Shown here in pieces: positions 6,281 to 13,187 of a stretch of 14,266 nt of DNA. Origin of the DNA: an uncultured Anaerocolumna sp. (GTDB lineage: Bacteria; Bacillota; Clostridia; Lachnospirales; Lachnospiraceae); the NCBI GenBank assembly GCA_937901695.1, contig CALDJN010000267.1, positions 1 to 14,266 on the forward strand, in the 5' to 3' direction. A program made the translations under genes and the position numbers. The stretch's first letter is position 1, and each line of letters starts with the position of its first letter. Under the pieces are notes generated by a model. That model was not told the origin of the DNA. It saw nothing but the letters and a program-made list of their open reading frames with translations, and ran no database searches.

Positions 6281-7105
6281 TTATATATTTCCAAACAGCC
6301 TGTCTTTTACTACTGCAAAAAATTCCCGAATATAATAGTTCAATGCCAGTATGTCATCAACAGGTGCTCCCAGTCCTTGTACCTTTAGACCTTGTTTTTT
6401 CGCAATGTTGATAGCCCGATATACATGAAAATTACTTGTAACCAATATAACCAAAGGCATTTCTTCTTTTAAAGAATTTTCCTTTTTTAAAGGATTTTCT
6501 CCTCTTAAAGAATTTTCCACTTTTAAAGGATTTTCTCCTTTTAGATACTTTCTGCTGAATTTAATGTTTTCATAAGTATTTGTAGATTGGTCCTCTTTTA
6601 TTATCCGGTATGGCTGGATTCCTTGCTCCTTAAGGTAATTGCTCATGGCTTCTGCTTCTGATATATCTTCTCCATTTCCCTGCCCGCCAGATACGATAAC
6701 TTTTGCCTTGTTATTCACCCTAAGATATTGGCAGGCTGTATCCAGCCGGCTTTTGAGAGTTTTGGATAATGCCTTCCCTTTTACTTGGGCACCTAATACA
6801 ATTACATATCCTGCCCAGGTGCTGACTTTTTTATTGCCAGCTGAAATAATCCGTATTTCTATTATAATAAAGATTACTGCACCTAAGAATAAGGGAACCA
6901 CTACCGCCAGTTTTATATATATTGGAGTAATTATTTTATTGGAGTCCATAAAAGTGCAAATGGAGGCTGCAACAATTAAGATAGTTCCAGTTACAATCCA
7001 AAACCACAAAAATGCAGATTGGGGACCGGTATACAATAAAATCGTAACAAAGTACAGGATGCAAAATACACCCATTACTAAAAGCGATACTGTAAGTAAG
7101 TTCAT
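6281..7105 (-). CDS. Membrane-anchored DUF218 (YdcF/SanA-like) protein
   Basis: Three hydrophobic segments (about 3-25, 32-52 and 62-88) precede a DUF218/YdcF domain. Domain motifs are VIVLGAQVKG (101-110), VSGGQGNGEDISEAEAM (138-154), STNTYENIKFSRKY (174-187) and LVTSNFHVYRA (221-231). Family members include E. coli ElyC, SanA and YdcF, tied to envelope barrier function and lipid-carrier metabolism; the reaction is unsettled. Unusually, residues 189-218 are five tandem hexapeptides of pattern K-x-E-N-x-L, encoded by 18-bp repeats, just before the last conserved motif. The gene starts 9 nt after the glycosyltransferase stop with a weak GGGG site, so translational coupling is likely. A shared envelope role is inferred from that pairing. 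Confidence 0.85.
   Translation of the reverse strand: MNLLTVSLLVMGVFCILYFVTILLYTGPQSAFLWFWIVTGTILIVAASICTFMDSNKIITPIYIKLAVVVPLFLGAVIFIIIEIRIISAGNKKVSTWAGYVIVLGAQVKGKALSKTLKSRLDTACQYLRVNNKAKVIVSGGQGNGEDISEAEAMSNYLKEQGIQPYRIIKEDQSTNTYENIKFSRKYLKGENPLKVENSLRGENPLKKENSLKEEMPLVILVTSNFHVYRAINIAKKQGLKVQGLGAPVDDILALNYYIREFFAVVKDRLFGNI
6452..6541 (-). repeat. Five 18-bp in-frame tandem repeats in the DUF218 gene
   Basis: Successive units encode KGENPL, KVENSL, RGENPL, KKENSL and KEEMPL. Alternate units match best, implying that a 36-bp unit (GENP/ENS pair) duplicated after an initial 18-bp one. The stretch lies in a loop between conserved motifs, where length change is tolerated. Confidence 0.88.
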
Positions 7106-7114
7106 GAATTACCC

Positions 7115-8335
7115 CTATCTATGAAATAATCGTCTTATTTTTTTAGATTCATATTCTTCTCGTTTCTTCGATATGGCATCTCGTTTCATAACTTCTTCAT
7201 AAACCTTTTCTACATTTCTTGCAAATGCTTCTGTAGACAGTTTTTGTACATTTATCCTAGCATTTTCACCATATGGTATATTGTCTGTACCAAACAGCAC
7301 CGCATCCAGCCCTTCCAACAATCCTTTCCGATCTACAAAATCATATCCGTTCCATCCTTGAACAAGAATGTCATCTAAGCATCTGTCACGCCTTGCTACA
7401 ACGGGAAGCCCTGCTGCCATGGCTTCAATATAAGTTAGACCTTGAGTTTCACTGGTAGAGCCACTTACAAATACATCGCCCATTTGATAAAATAATCCAA
7501 TATTATCCCAAGGCTGTGCTCCGGTAAATAGAATTCTGTGTTCCAGATTCCTTTCCGTTACCTTTTCTTTTAATTTATCCATCTCAGGTCCACTGCCTAC
7601 AATAACGAATTTTACATTTTCTCTCTTGCTCAAATATTCCGGCATTGCTTCTATAATTTCATCAATATTTTTTTCCTTGGAAACACGACCTAAATAAAGC
7701 ATTACTTTATCCTGTTCCTGAATATTATATTGCCTTTTTAATTCCAGTACATCTTCTTTGGAATAAAGGGCAGGATTAAACTTTTTAAGATCTACGCCAG
7801 TAGGTACTATACTAATCTCTTTATGGACACTATATGTTAATAATAAATCTTTTACTTTCTGAGTTGGTACAATAACCTGCTCAACTGTATTACAACACAT
7901 TTTAGTAAAGACCCTGGCTAACGCCTTAGCTCTTCGATCCAAAGTCTTAAAATGAGTTAAATAATGGGTATAATCTTCATATATGGTATGGTAGGTATGC
8001 ACCATAGGCAATCTTAAATCTCTTGCCATAATCCGTCCAAATATGCCTAAAGAGAATTCTGTATGGGTATGGATTATGTCTAAATCTAATTTCTTTATAA
8101 TGGAAACCAGTTTGGGCTGATAAAATACTCCTACTCTTCTTTCTGTAATTAATGCAAATGGTATACTAGGCACTCGAAATACGTTATGTTCATACTCTGG
8201 TGAACCTGGCGTTGTTGTTGTAAATACATAAACAGTATGCCCGATTTGCTCCAATTCTTTTTTTAGTATATAAACAGAATTTGCTACTCCGTTAATTTCT
8301 GGATAATACGTATCAGTAAATAAAGCTATGTTCAA
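7115..8335 (-). CDS. GT4 glycosyltransferase, probable diacylglycerol glucosyltransferase
   Basis: The 406-residue protein is a two-domain GT-B enzyme with no membrane span. The acceptor domain starts MNIALFTDTYYPEINGVANS and holds HTHTEFSLG (89-97) and HTYHTIYEDYTHY (113-125). The donor domain has LYLGRVSKEKN (213-223), FVIVGSGPE (243-251) and the EX7E pair Glu296/Glu304 in SETQGLTYIEAMAAG. This pattern matches the GT4 branch containing mono- and diglucosyl-diacylglycerol synthases, so transfer of a hexose to diacylglycerol on the inner membrane face is likely; the exact acceptor is not proven. The start is TTG (8333-8335), 7 nt after GGGAG; no ATG is available nearby. First of two genes with the DUF218 protein. 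Confidence 0.85.
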   Translation of the reverse strand: MNIALFTDTYYPEINGVANSVYILKKELEQIGHTVYVFTTTTPGSPEYEHNVFRVPSIPFALITERRVGVFYQPKLVSIIKKLDLDIIHTHTEFSLGIFGRIMARDLRLPMVHTYHTIYEDYTHYLTHFKTLDRRAKALARVFTKMCCNTVEQVIVPTQKVKDLLLTYSVHKEISIVPTGVDLKKFNPALYSKEDVLELKRQYNIQEQDKVMLYLGRVSKEKNIDEIIEAMPEYLSKRENVKFVIVGSGPEMDKLKEKVTERNLEHRILFTGAQPWDNIGLFYQMGDVFVSGSTSETQGLTYIEAMAAGLPVVARRDRCLDDILVQGWNGYDFVDRKGLLEGLDAVLFGTDNIPYGENARINVQKLSTEAFARNVEKVYEEVMKRDAISKKREEYESKKIRRLFHR

Positions 8336-8399
8336 TTTATCTCTCCCTTTCCCCTACTCAATTCACTTTGATACATCTAATATTTACTAAATCCCATCT

Positions 8400-8428
8400 A
8401 TTATACTATTATTTTGTATATTTTACAA
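8400..8428 (-). promoter_or_regulatory. Promoter of the glycosyltransferase operon
   Basis: TTGTAA (8423-8428), a 17-nt spacer and a perfect TATAAT (8400-8405). The start of transcription would be near 8393, giving a leader of about 60 nt before the TTG start. Confidence 0.7.
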
Positions 8429-8499
8429 CTTGCATAATTTATATTTTATTTATTAAATTCATAAAGTTTTTATAAATGATTTTGTGTAAAACTTTTCCG

Positions 8500-8610
8500 T
8501 TCTGAGCAGTCCTTGCCATTCTGGGCATACCTTGTCATTCTGAGAGCTTTAGCTCGAAGAATCTCATTTTAAAGTAGGGATTCTTCGAGCTAAAGCTCTC
8601 AGAATGACAA
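8500..8610. repeat. Palindromic element with perfect 32-bp arms and direct repeats
   Basis: Perfect 32-bp inverted arms lie at 8532-8563 and 8579-8610 with a 15-nt loop. The left arm starts TTGTCATTCTGAGAGC and ends GCTCGAAGAATC. Before it are three direct repeats of 19-bp period beginning at 8500, 8519 and 8538 (TTCTGAG, TTCTGGG, TTCTGAG, each followed by related bases and CCTTG in the first two). The motif TCATTCTGAG...GAAGAATC resembles an intergenic palindrome I recall from many bacterial genomes. No U-tract follows on either strand. It lies between the hemerythrin stop and the glycosyltransferase promoter, so it may insulate transcripts, but a mobile, MITE-like origin is more likely. Confidence 0.85.
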
Positions 8611-8638
8611 AACTTGCTCGGAGTTTCCTTACAATTAC

Positions 8639-9034
8639 TTATTCATTTTTACCAATCAATTTATCCTTTACCAGTATATGTTCAGCTAGCCAGTTCCCAA
8701 CAAAGGTTAGAATATCTAATAACACTTCTGTTTGTTTTTTGTCGACTTGTTCTAAATCGATACTATTGAACTTTTCCATAAATTGCTCATGATCAATAAT
8801 CTGACTAAAAAGTCTTTTGTATCCAATCTTCTTCATATATGCTTCTTCATTAGCAAAATGAAATTCTGCATAGTCCTTTAACTCATTGATTATTTCTACA
8901 ATGTGGTCAAATTTGTCTGGAATAAACTCATCTTTGAAAATATCATATGCAGACCTTGCAATACGGAATAATTCTTTATGCTCCTCATCAATTTGTTTAA
9001 TACCTAAATAATATTCTTCTTTCATTTCAAACAT
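8639..9034 (-). CDS. Bacteriohemerythrin with a variant iron-ligand set
   Basis: The 131-residue four-helix protein matches the bacteriohemerythrin family, which binds O2 at a di-iron centre for O2 sensing, storage or scavenging, useful in an anaerobe. Ligands by alignment to the canonical set: His19 (DEEH), His59 and Glu63 (HFANE), His82 (DHEQF), His119 and Asp124 (HILVKD). The usual HxxxH pair reads QIIDH, so one of five ligand histidines is Gln78; the codon CAG is clear in the sequence. The start ATG follows GAGGG at 6 nt spacing. It appears to be a single-gene unit between sfsA and the glycosyltransferase. Confidence 0.92.
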   Translation of the reverse strand: MFEMKEEYYLGIKQIDEEHKELFRIARSAYDIFKDEFIPDKFDHIVEIINELKDYAEFHFANEEAYMKKIGYKRLFSQIIDHEQFMEKFNSIDLEQVDKKQTEVLLDILTFVGNWLAEHILVKDKLIGKNE

Positions 9035-9147
9035 AATGATCCCTCTTTCTTTTGTAAAATATTTTTATGTTCTATATATAATGGGGGATTAAATGTCTAA
9101 GTTTCGACGCCCATATACTAGCTCTTTGGGTTGATTGTATAAAATTA

Positions 9148-9828
9148 TTATAATTTTACCATAACATTTTTTCGTATATTTAATTTATTTATTTCAACAT
9201 CACAGTCCAGGGCAAGAATATGGACACCTTTTTTCTCTGCTTCTCTTAGAGCTTCACCAAATGCAGGGTGGGTTATATCATTAGGTTCAAAATATTTTAC
9301 ATCCTTCATCTGAATCACAAAAATAATATATGCTTCATAGCCTTCGCTGATACAGGAAATAAGTCCATTAATATGCTTGAGCCCTCTTTCCGTAGGTGCA
9401 TCTGGGAACCTGACTATACCATCTTCTTCAAGAGTTACACCTTTTACTTCTATAAAAATCTGTTTGTTCCTTGTCTCAACATAGAAATCAAACCTTGAAT
9501 TACCATATGTTTTTTCCGGTTTTATTAATTTAATATCCGGAAATAATCCACCAGACTGAAGCCACTCATAAACTACTTTATTTGGTGCTTGTGAATCCAT
9601 GTTAATCATTCGGCTGCCCTTTTGAACACCAATTACAGAATATTTTGTTTTCCTTTTTGGATTGTTATGTTCTTCTAAATAAACTGTGACGCCAGGAATT
9701 AGCAGTTCCTTACAACGTCCAGTATTTTTTACATGGCAGGTTTCTACCACTCCATCTATCATGACGAAAGCGATAAATCGATTGGGTCTGGATTTAAATA
9801 TTCCTTTTTTTACTTTTTTATATTGCAT
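9148..9828 (-). CDS. sfsA: SfsA family DNA-binding/sugar fermentation stimulation protein
   Basis: SfsA proteins have an OB-like N-terminal domain and a nuclease-like C-terminal fold. The E. coli member was reported to affect maltose metabolism, but its molecular role is unclear. The 226-residue protein from the chosen start matches the family length (E. coli 234). Conserved parts are HVKNTGRCKELL, SRFDFYVE, IFIEVKGVTLEEDG, FPDAPTERGLKH and the C-terminal DITHPAFGEALREA. The open frame could begin at a TTG at 9910-9912, but those bases are the first of a -35 box and lie upstream of transcription. The ATG at 9826-9828 has GGGAG 6 nt before it and gives the usual MQYKKVKKGIFKSRPNRF start. Confidence 0.92.
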   Translation of the reverse strand: MQYKKVKKGIFKSRPNRFIAFVMIDGVVETCHVKNTGRCKELLIPGVTVYLEEHNNPKRKTKYSVIGVQKGSRMINMDSQAPNKVVYEWLQSGGLFPDIKLIKPEKTYGNSRFDFYVETRNKQIFIEVKGVTLEEDGIVRFPDAPTERGLKHINGLISCISEGYEAYIIFVIQMKDVKYFEPNDITHPAFGEALREAEKKGVHILALDCDVEINKLNIRKNVMVKL

Positions 9829-9883
9829 AATTTTCTCCCAACTACGTACCCTTTTACAAGAAAACGAGGGGGCGATTTTTTTC

Positions 9884-9912
9884 AGTCTACAAATTATTTT
9901 AGATTTTGTCAA
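9884..9912 (-). promoter_or_regulatory. Promoter of sfsA
   Basis: TTGACA (9907-9912), 17-nt spacer, TAGACT (9884-9889). The hexamers and spacing are the same as in the infC promoter of this window. Transcription should begin near 9877, about 50 nt before the chosen sfsA start. Confidence 0.8.
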
Positions 9913-10062
9913 TTGCTTAATAATAATTTTACACTTTTTTTACTTCCCTTTTACATAGAATTGGCTTATAATGACACTATAACAGCGTAGAATCCGAATC
10001 AAAAGAGTATAATAACTGTCAGTAATTGCATATACTGATAAGGTGAAAGGAAGTATGATGAT

Positions 10063-10317
10063 ATGAAGAAATTCTGTAAATTCTTATTTGGAACTATTTC
10101 CCTTGCAACATTAGCATGTGGAGCTTACTATGTTTACAAAAATTTAATCAACAAAGACTCTTCTGATGAATTTGATGAGTTTGAAGATGAGTTTGAAGAT
10201 TTCGATGCAGATGATGAGGAATCACCAGAAGTTGAAAAAAAGGATACTCGTGAATATGTATCCATTAATTTTACATCTGATGAAGCTGCTACAGATGAAC
10301 CGGAAACGGAACAATAA
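10063..10317 (+). CDS. Small membrane-anchored acidic protein, unknown function
   Basis: This 84-residue protein is the only gene read on the plus strand. Residues 1-6 are basic (MKKFCK), residues about 7-26 form one hydrophobic segment (LFGTISLATLACGAYYVY), and the rest is strongly acidic, with DEFDEFEDEFEDFDADDEE as a low-complexity run. The LATLACG stretch resembles a lipobox but is followed by more hydrophobic residues, so a plain N-terminal anchor is as likely. AGGAAG precedes the ATG by about 9 nt; a nearer ATG at 10055 is in the same frame only as a three-codon dead end overlapping the start. I do not recognise a family. A terminator follows immediately, which supports a real gene. Confidence 0.7.
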   Translation: MKKFCKFLFGTISLATLACGAYYVYKNLINKDSSDEFDEFEDEFEDFDADDEESPEVEKKDTREYVSINFTSDEAATDEPETEQ

Positions 10318-10332
10318 AATTAAGAAATAATA

Positions 10333-10377
10333 ATAACCGACTAACTCAACTTATGAGTAATAGCCGGTTATTTTTTT
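10333..10377 (+). terminator. Terminator of the small acidic protein gene, touching ZIP stop codon
   Basis: The stem ATAACCG/CGGTTAT (10333-10339 with 10365-10371) continues with inner pairs CTA/TAG and ACTCA/TGAGT across small bulges. Seven Ts follow on the plus strand (10371-10377), overlapping by two bases the TAA stop codon (10376-10378) of the convergent ZIP gene. On the minus strand the U-tract is broken, so termination there would be weaker. Confidence 0.85.
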
Positions 10378-11176
10378 ATCCCAAAGCTATATCTAACGTT
10401 GTCATTACCATAAAGCCTATCAGCGTTCCGATGGTTGCTGCATGTCCATAAAGGTGAGAATCATTTTGTGCTTCTGGAATCAGCTCTTCCACTACTACAA
10501 ATATCATGGCACCAGCTGCAAAGGATAATGCATATGGTAAAATTGATCTGAAACTGCTCGCCAATAATGCCCCAAATACAGCTGCAATGGGCTCAACTAT
10601 TCCTGACGCCTGACCATAGAAAAAGCTTTTTAATCTGGAATGTCCATCTCTTCGTAATGGTATGGATACAGCAGCACCTTCTGGGAAGTTCTGTAATGCT
10701 ATACCAATAACAAGAGTAACAGCACCTGCTATGGTAGCTTTATCTACAGTTCCTACGGAACCAAATGCAACACCATAAGATAAGCCCTCCGGAATGTTAT
10801 GAAGAGTAATTGCTGTAACTAATAATATGCTGCGACGTATGGTATCCCTTGATTTTTTACTTATTCCTCCTCTAGGTTCATCTTCAACATGATGGACATG
10901 AGGGAAAAATTTATCTGCACCAAACAGGAACAATCCGCCTAGTCCAAAACCTCCCACTACTGGAAGCCAAGGAACCGGTGAATTTACCGATAATTCCAAT
11001 GCCGGTAATAATAAGGACCAAAAAGAAGCTGCTAACATAATGCCGGATGCAAAACCTAACATAAGATTTAAGGTTTTCGGTTTTATTTCTTTAAAAAAGA
11101 AGACCATGGCAGCTCCCGCTGCTGTTACGCCCCAAGTAACAAGTCCTCCTAAGAAAGCCATTAAAATTGGACTCAT
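10376..11176 (-). CDS. ZIP family metal transporter (GufA/ZupT type)
   Basis: A 266-residue polytopic membrane protein of the ZIP family, which imports divalent metals such as Zn2+, Fe2+ or Mn2+ down their gradient. About eight hydrophobic segments are visible. Signature metal-site motifs are HNIPEG (126-131) in the fourth helix and QNFPEG (162-167) in the fifth; Gln in place of His in the second motif is usual in the GufA branch. A His-rich, acidic loop FPHVHHVEDEP (91-101) lies between the third and fourth segments, and EELIPE (230-235) is near the seventh. The metal cannot be told from sequence. AGGAGG lies 7 nt before ATG. The stop codon overlaps the neighbouring convergent terminator. 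Confidence 0.92.
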   Translation of the reverse strand: MSPILMAFLGGLVTWGVTAAGAAMVFFFKEIKPKTLNLMLGFASGIMLAASFWSLLLPALELSVNSPVPWLPVVGGFGLGGLFLFGADKFFPHVHHVEDEPRGGISKKSRDTIRRSILLVTAITLHNIPEGLSYGVAFGSVGTVDKATIAGAVTLVIGIALQNFPEGAAVSIPLRRDGHSRLKSFFYGQASGIVEPIAAVFGALLASSFRSILPYALSFAAGAMIFVVVEELIPEAQNDSHLYGHAATIGTLIGFMVMTTLDIALG

Positions 11177-11221
11177 TTTATATCCTCCTAGTTTTTATAA
11201 TTAATCCTAGGGTTGTAGATT

Positions 11222-11250
11222 TTATAAAGTTTTTCTCAAATTTTTTACAA
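11222..11250 (-). promoter_or_regulatory. Probable promoter of the ZIP gene
   Basis: TTGTAA (11245-11250), 17-nt spacer, TTATAA (11222-11227), about 45 nt before the ZIP start. The AT-rich surroundings make chance matches easy, so this is a moderate call. Confidence 0.5.
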
Positions 11251-11324
11251 GATAAGTTTCTATTTAAATAAAAATTCTTTACTTAAAGACAAGTTTGCAT
11301 TTAAATAAAAACTCTTTTTTTACT
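11251..11324. repeat. Tandem duplication of 37 bp upstream of the ZIP promoter
   Basis: Two adjacent units begin at 11251 (GATAAGTTT) and 11288 (GACAAGTTT) and share ATTTAAATAAAAA at the same offset. About the first 31 bases of each match with a few changes, then diverge. It sits just upstream of the ZIP -35 box, so it could supply two copies of a regulator site or two AT-rich UP elements. Confidence 0.7.
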
Positions 11325-11392
11325 TATTGTAAGGTAGATATATTTTGAAATCTCTTTTATAAAGCTTTGCTTTCATTTTAAGATTATCAATA

Positions 11393-12529
11393 TTACTTAT
11401 ATTCACCTAATCTACTCTTAAATTGGTCTACATTCCCCATAATGGAATATCTTATTATATCATTATTATTGTCATCTGTCTTTAACTGAATTTCATTTCC
11501 TACCAATATAGTATATGATATATTATCCTTAGTTGTAAACTTAATCTGGTAATCTAATGAATCTTCCATAGTGTCTTCTTCATTTTCAATAAGTAACAAT
11601 GGGTAATCATTTAATAAAAGAAGGAATTCTTTCGTTTTCTCCGGGTCTTTAAACGATTTGGCTTCCTCTTTACTATTTATTATGGTAAATGAAGTTACCT
11701 GGTCTGCAGTAAAAGGCAGAATATCAGAGAAAAAGATATTTCCTTCTGGTAACGCCTCCATCTTAGGTTCTAGTGTTTCTGATTTCGCATTTTTACCATC
11801 TTTAAGGGAAGATTCATCTGTACTTTTATAGGATGAAATACCTGGGTTTTCTTCAGGTACTTCTCGTGCTGCTTTGTCTGCGGCAATGGAGTTCACATTT
11901 GCTTCTTTAGTCTTGTCATCTTTCTCCAAAGCTTTGCTTTCCGGAACGGATTCTTCCGTATTTGCCATGCTTGATTCTGTTGTATCATAAGCTATTTCCT
12001 GTTTTGCTGCCATATCTTTTTTGTTGCCAAATTGTAAATATTTAAATACATTTAAGCCAACTAATAATAGCAGAAGCACTGCTGCTATACTAGCTAACCT
12101 AAAGATAGAACTTCTATTTTTCTTATCATTTTCATATTCAATTTTATCATTTTCTTCCTGGCAGTTATTTTCATAATCGATTTTATCATCTTTATATTTG
12201 ACTTTACCATTTTCCTCTTGGTGGTCATTGTCATATTCACTTTTATCATCTTCATATACAGCCTTACCATTTTCCTCTTGGTAGTCATTTTCTGCTGTTA
12301 AAGGAGACTTGCCAGATTGGATTGCTTGTAATGTCTTTTGAATCAGCTCTTCCGAAACTACAATATTATCTTTGATAAAAGAAGCATTAAGATGGTCCTT
12401 TAAATGAATAATATCATAGTCTATATTCATTTCTTTCTCTAAGTGATTCTCTGAGTAACTCTTGTCTTCTTCCATAGAACCATTTCCATTCCTTTGTTGA
12501 TTTTTAAACTCCTTTTTATGGAAATCCAT
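11393..12529 (-). CDS. Single-pass membrane protein, probable anti-sigma factor
   Basis: A 378-residue protein with a cytoplasmic N-terminus (1-140), one hydrophobic helix (about 143-165, ASIAAVLLLLLVGLNVF) and a C-terminal part of over 200 residues outside the membrane. The start ATG comes one base after the sigma-factor stop and its Shine-Dalgarno GGGAGG lies inside the sigma gene, so the two are translationally coupled. This position and topology fit an anti-sigma factor that holds the ECF sigma at the membrane. No HxxxCxxC zinc anti-sigma motif is present. A segment with HLNASFIKDN and SEELIQKTLQAI (47-70) may be the sigma-binding part. Residues 81-136 are tandem 20-residue repeats. The outer domain holds a long Ser/Glu/Lys-rich linker and a folded end (about 262-378), unknown to me. 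Confidence 0.75.
   Translation of the reverse strand: MDFHKKEFKNQQRNGNGSMEEDKSYSENHLEKEMNIDYDIIHLKDHLNASFIKDNIVVSEELIQKTLQAIQSGKSPLTAENDYQEENGKAVYEDDKSEYDNDHQEENGKVKYKDDKIDYENNCQEENDKIEYENDKKNRSSIFRLASIAAVLLLLLVGLNVFKYLQFGNKKDMAAKQEIAYDTTESSMANTEESVPESKALEKDDKTKEANVNSIAADKAAREVPEENPGISSYKSTDESSLKDGKNAKSETLEPKMEALPEGNIFFSDILPFTADQVTSFTIINSKEEAKSFKDPEKTKEFLLLLNDYPLLLIENEEDTMEDSLDYQIKFTTKDNISYTILVGNEIQLKTDDNNNDIIRYSIMGNVDQFKSRLGEYK
12122..12289 (-). repeat. 60-bp tandem repeat in the anti-sigma gene
   Basis: Almost three units of 20 residues: NDYQEENGKAVYEDDKSEYD, NDHQEENGKVKYKDDKIDYE, and NNCQEENDKIEYENDK (partial). The units are acidic, Tyr-containing and lie in the cytoplasmic part just before the membrane helix. 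Length is a multiple of three, so copy-number change keeps the frame. Confidence 0.9.
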
Positions 12530-12530
12530 C

Positions 12531-13046
12531 TTATAACCTCCCTTCTAAACAATTTTTTAGTTTCTCTTTTGCCCTTGATAAGCGGCTTTTGGCTGTTCCT
12601 TCCGCAATCTTTAATATATTTGCTGCTTCATTAATTGTCATATCTTGAAAATAAACACATAAAATAATATCTTTATATTTGTCTGGTAATTTCAAAACCG
12701 TCTCGCGAATCATCTGATTCTGGTCTTGTTGTTCTACTGCTGTGTAATCCTCATCCGTATGGATAGTATTTTCCTCATATTCTGTCATAGGTACTACTTT
12801 TTGATTCCATGCACTTTTTAAATAATCCTTGCATGTATTAATGGTGATTCGAATAATCCAAGTCTTAATACTGCTATTACCTTGAAAGGTACTGAGATTT
12901 TTGTTTACTTTAATGAATACATCTTGAAAAATATCTTCTGCCAAATGACTATCTTTTACATACATAAATGCAGTACGCAAAACATCATTGCCATATTGTC
13001 TCATCAAGGTTTCAATGTCGTAAACAGGTTGTTTCTCCTCGTACAT
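12531..13046 (-). CDS. ECF-type RNA polymerase sigma factor
   Basis: The 171-residue protein from the chosen start has only sigma regions 2 and 4, as expected for ECF factors. Region 2 (about 14-78) contains LMRQYGNDVLRTAFMYVKDSHLAEDIFQDVFIKV followed by the TWIIRITINTCKDYL segment. Region 4 (about 120-168) has LPDKYKDIILCVYFQDMTINEAA and the helix-turn-helix EGTAKSRLSRAKEKL. The frame opens at an ATG at 13089-13091, but its GGAG abuts that codon; the ATG at 13044-13046 has AGGGGG 9 nt upstream and gives MYEEKQPVYDIETLM. It is followed after one base by the putative anti-sigma gene. The upstream promoter has an ECF-type pattern, so the factor likely drives its own operon. Confidence 0.92.
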   Translation of the reverse strand: MYEEKQPVYDIETLMRQYGNDVLRTAFMYVKDSHLAEDIFQDVFIKVNKNLSTFQGNSSIKTWIIRITINTCKDYLKSAWNQKVVPMTEYEENTIHTDEDYTAVEQQDQNQMIRETVLKLPDKYKDIILCVYFQDMTINEAANILKIAEGTAKSRLSRAKEKLKNCLEGRL

Positions 13047-13141
13047 TGAACTCTTCCCCCTATATGCTATTTGCGGATTGGCTGCCTTCATCTCCTACTT
13101 AATTTGCTTATCCGCTACATAAGATTAATCGCTGCAGTATT

Positions 13142-13171
13142 AGTATACTCTTAAATATTTGACGATGTAAA
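13142..13171 (-). promoter_or_regulatory. Housekeeping-type promoter of the sigma operon
   Basis: TTTACA (13166-13171), 18-nt spacer, TATACT (13142-13147). It interleaves with the ECF-type promoter: its -35 lies within the ECF spacer. It could provide basal transcription. Confidence 0.5.
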
Positions 13172-13187
13172 CTAAAAAATAGTTCCC
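13161..13187 (-). promoter_or_regulatory. ECF-type autoregulatory promoter
   Basis: GGGAAC (13182-13187) is separated by 17 nt from CGTC (13161-13164), followed by AAA. This fits the AAC-N16/17-CGT pattern of many ECF promoters, for example the B. subtilis SigM/SigX group. Its place in front of the ECF gene suggests positive autoregulation. The transcript leader would be about 105 nt. Confidence 0.65.

Noticed and set aside
6639..7124. 161-residue plus-strand frame
   Set aside because: Antisense to the DUF218 gene; the composition is that of an antisense shadow of membrane and conserved domain codons.
8500..8610. CRISPR array
   Set aside because: The repeats have a 19-bp period without spacers and lead into a long palindrome; no cas genes are nearby.
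8604..8792. Small plus-strand coding frame
   Set aside because: It starts in the palindrome and is antisense to the hemerythrin gene; no ribosome binding site.
9100..9112. Spo0A-like box (GTCGAAA) upstream of hemerythrin
   Set aside because: One short imperfect match to a degenerate site with no supporting second site.
9141..9157. AT-only hairpin at the sfsA stop as a terminator
   Set aside because: A 7-bp A/T stem with a 3-nt loop and no U-tract; common by chance in this AT-rich sequence.
12094..12288. Repetitive Met/Lys-rich 64-residue frame on the minus strand
   Set aside because: It is the shifted-frame reading of the 60-bp tandem repeat in the anti-sigma gene.
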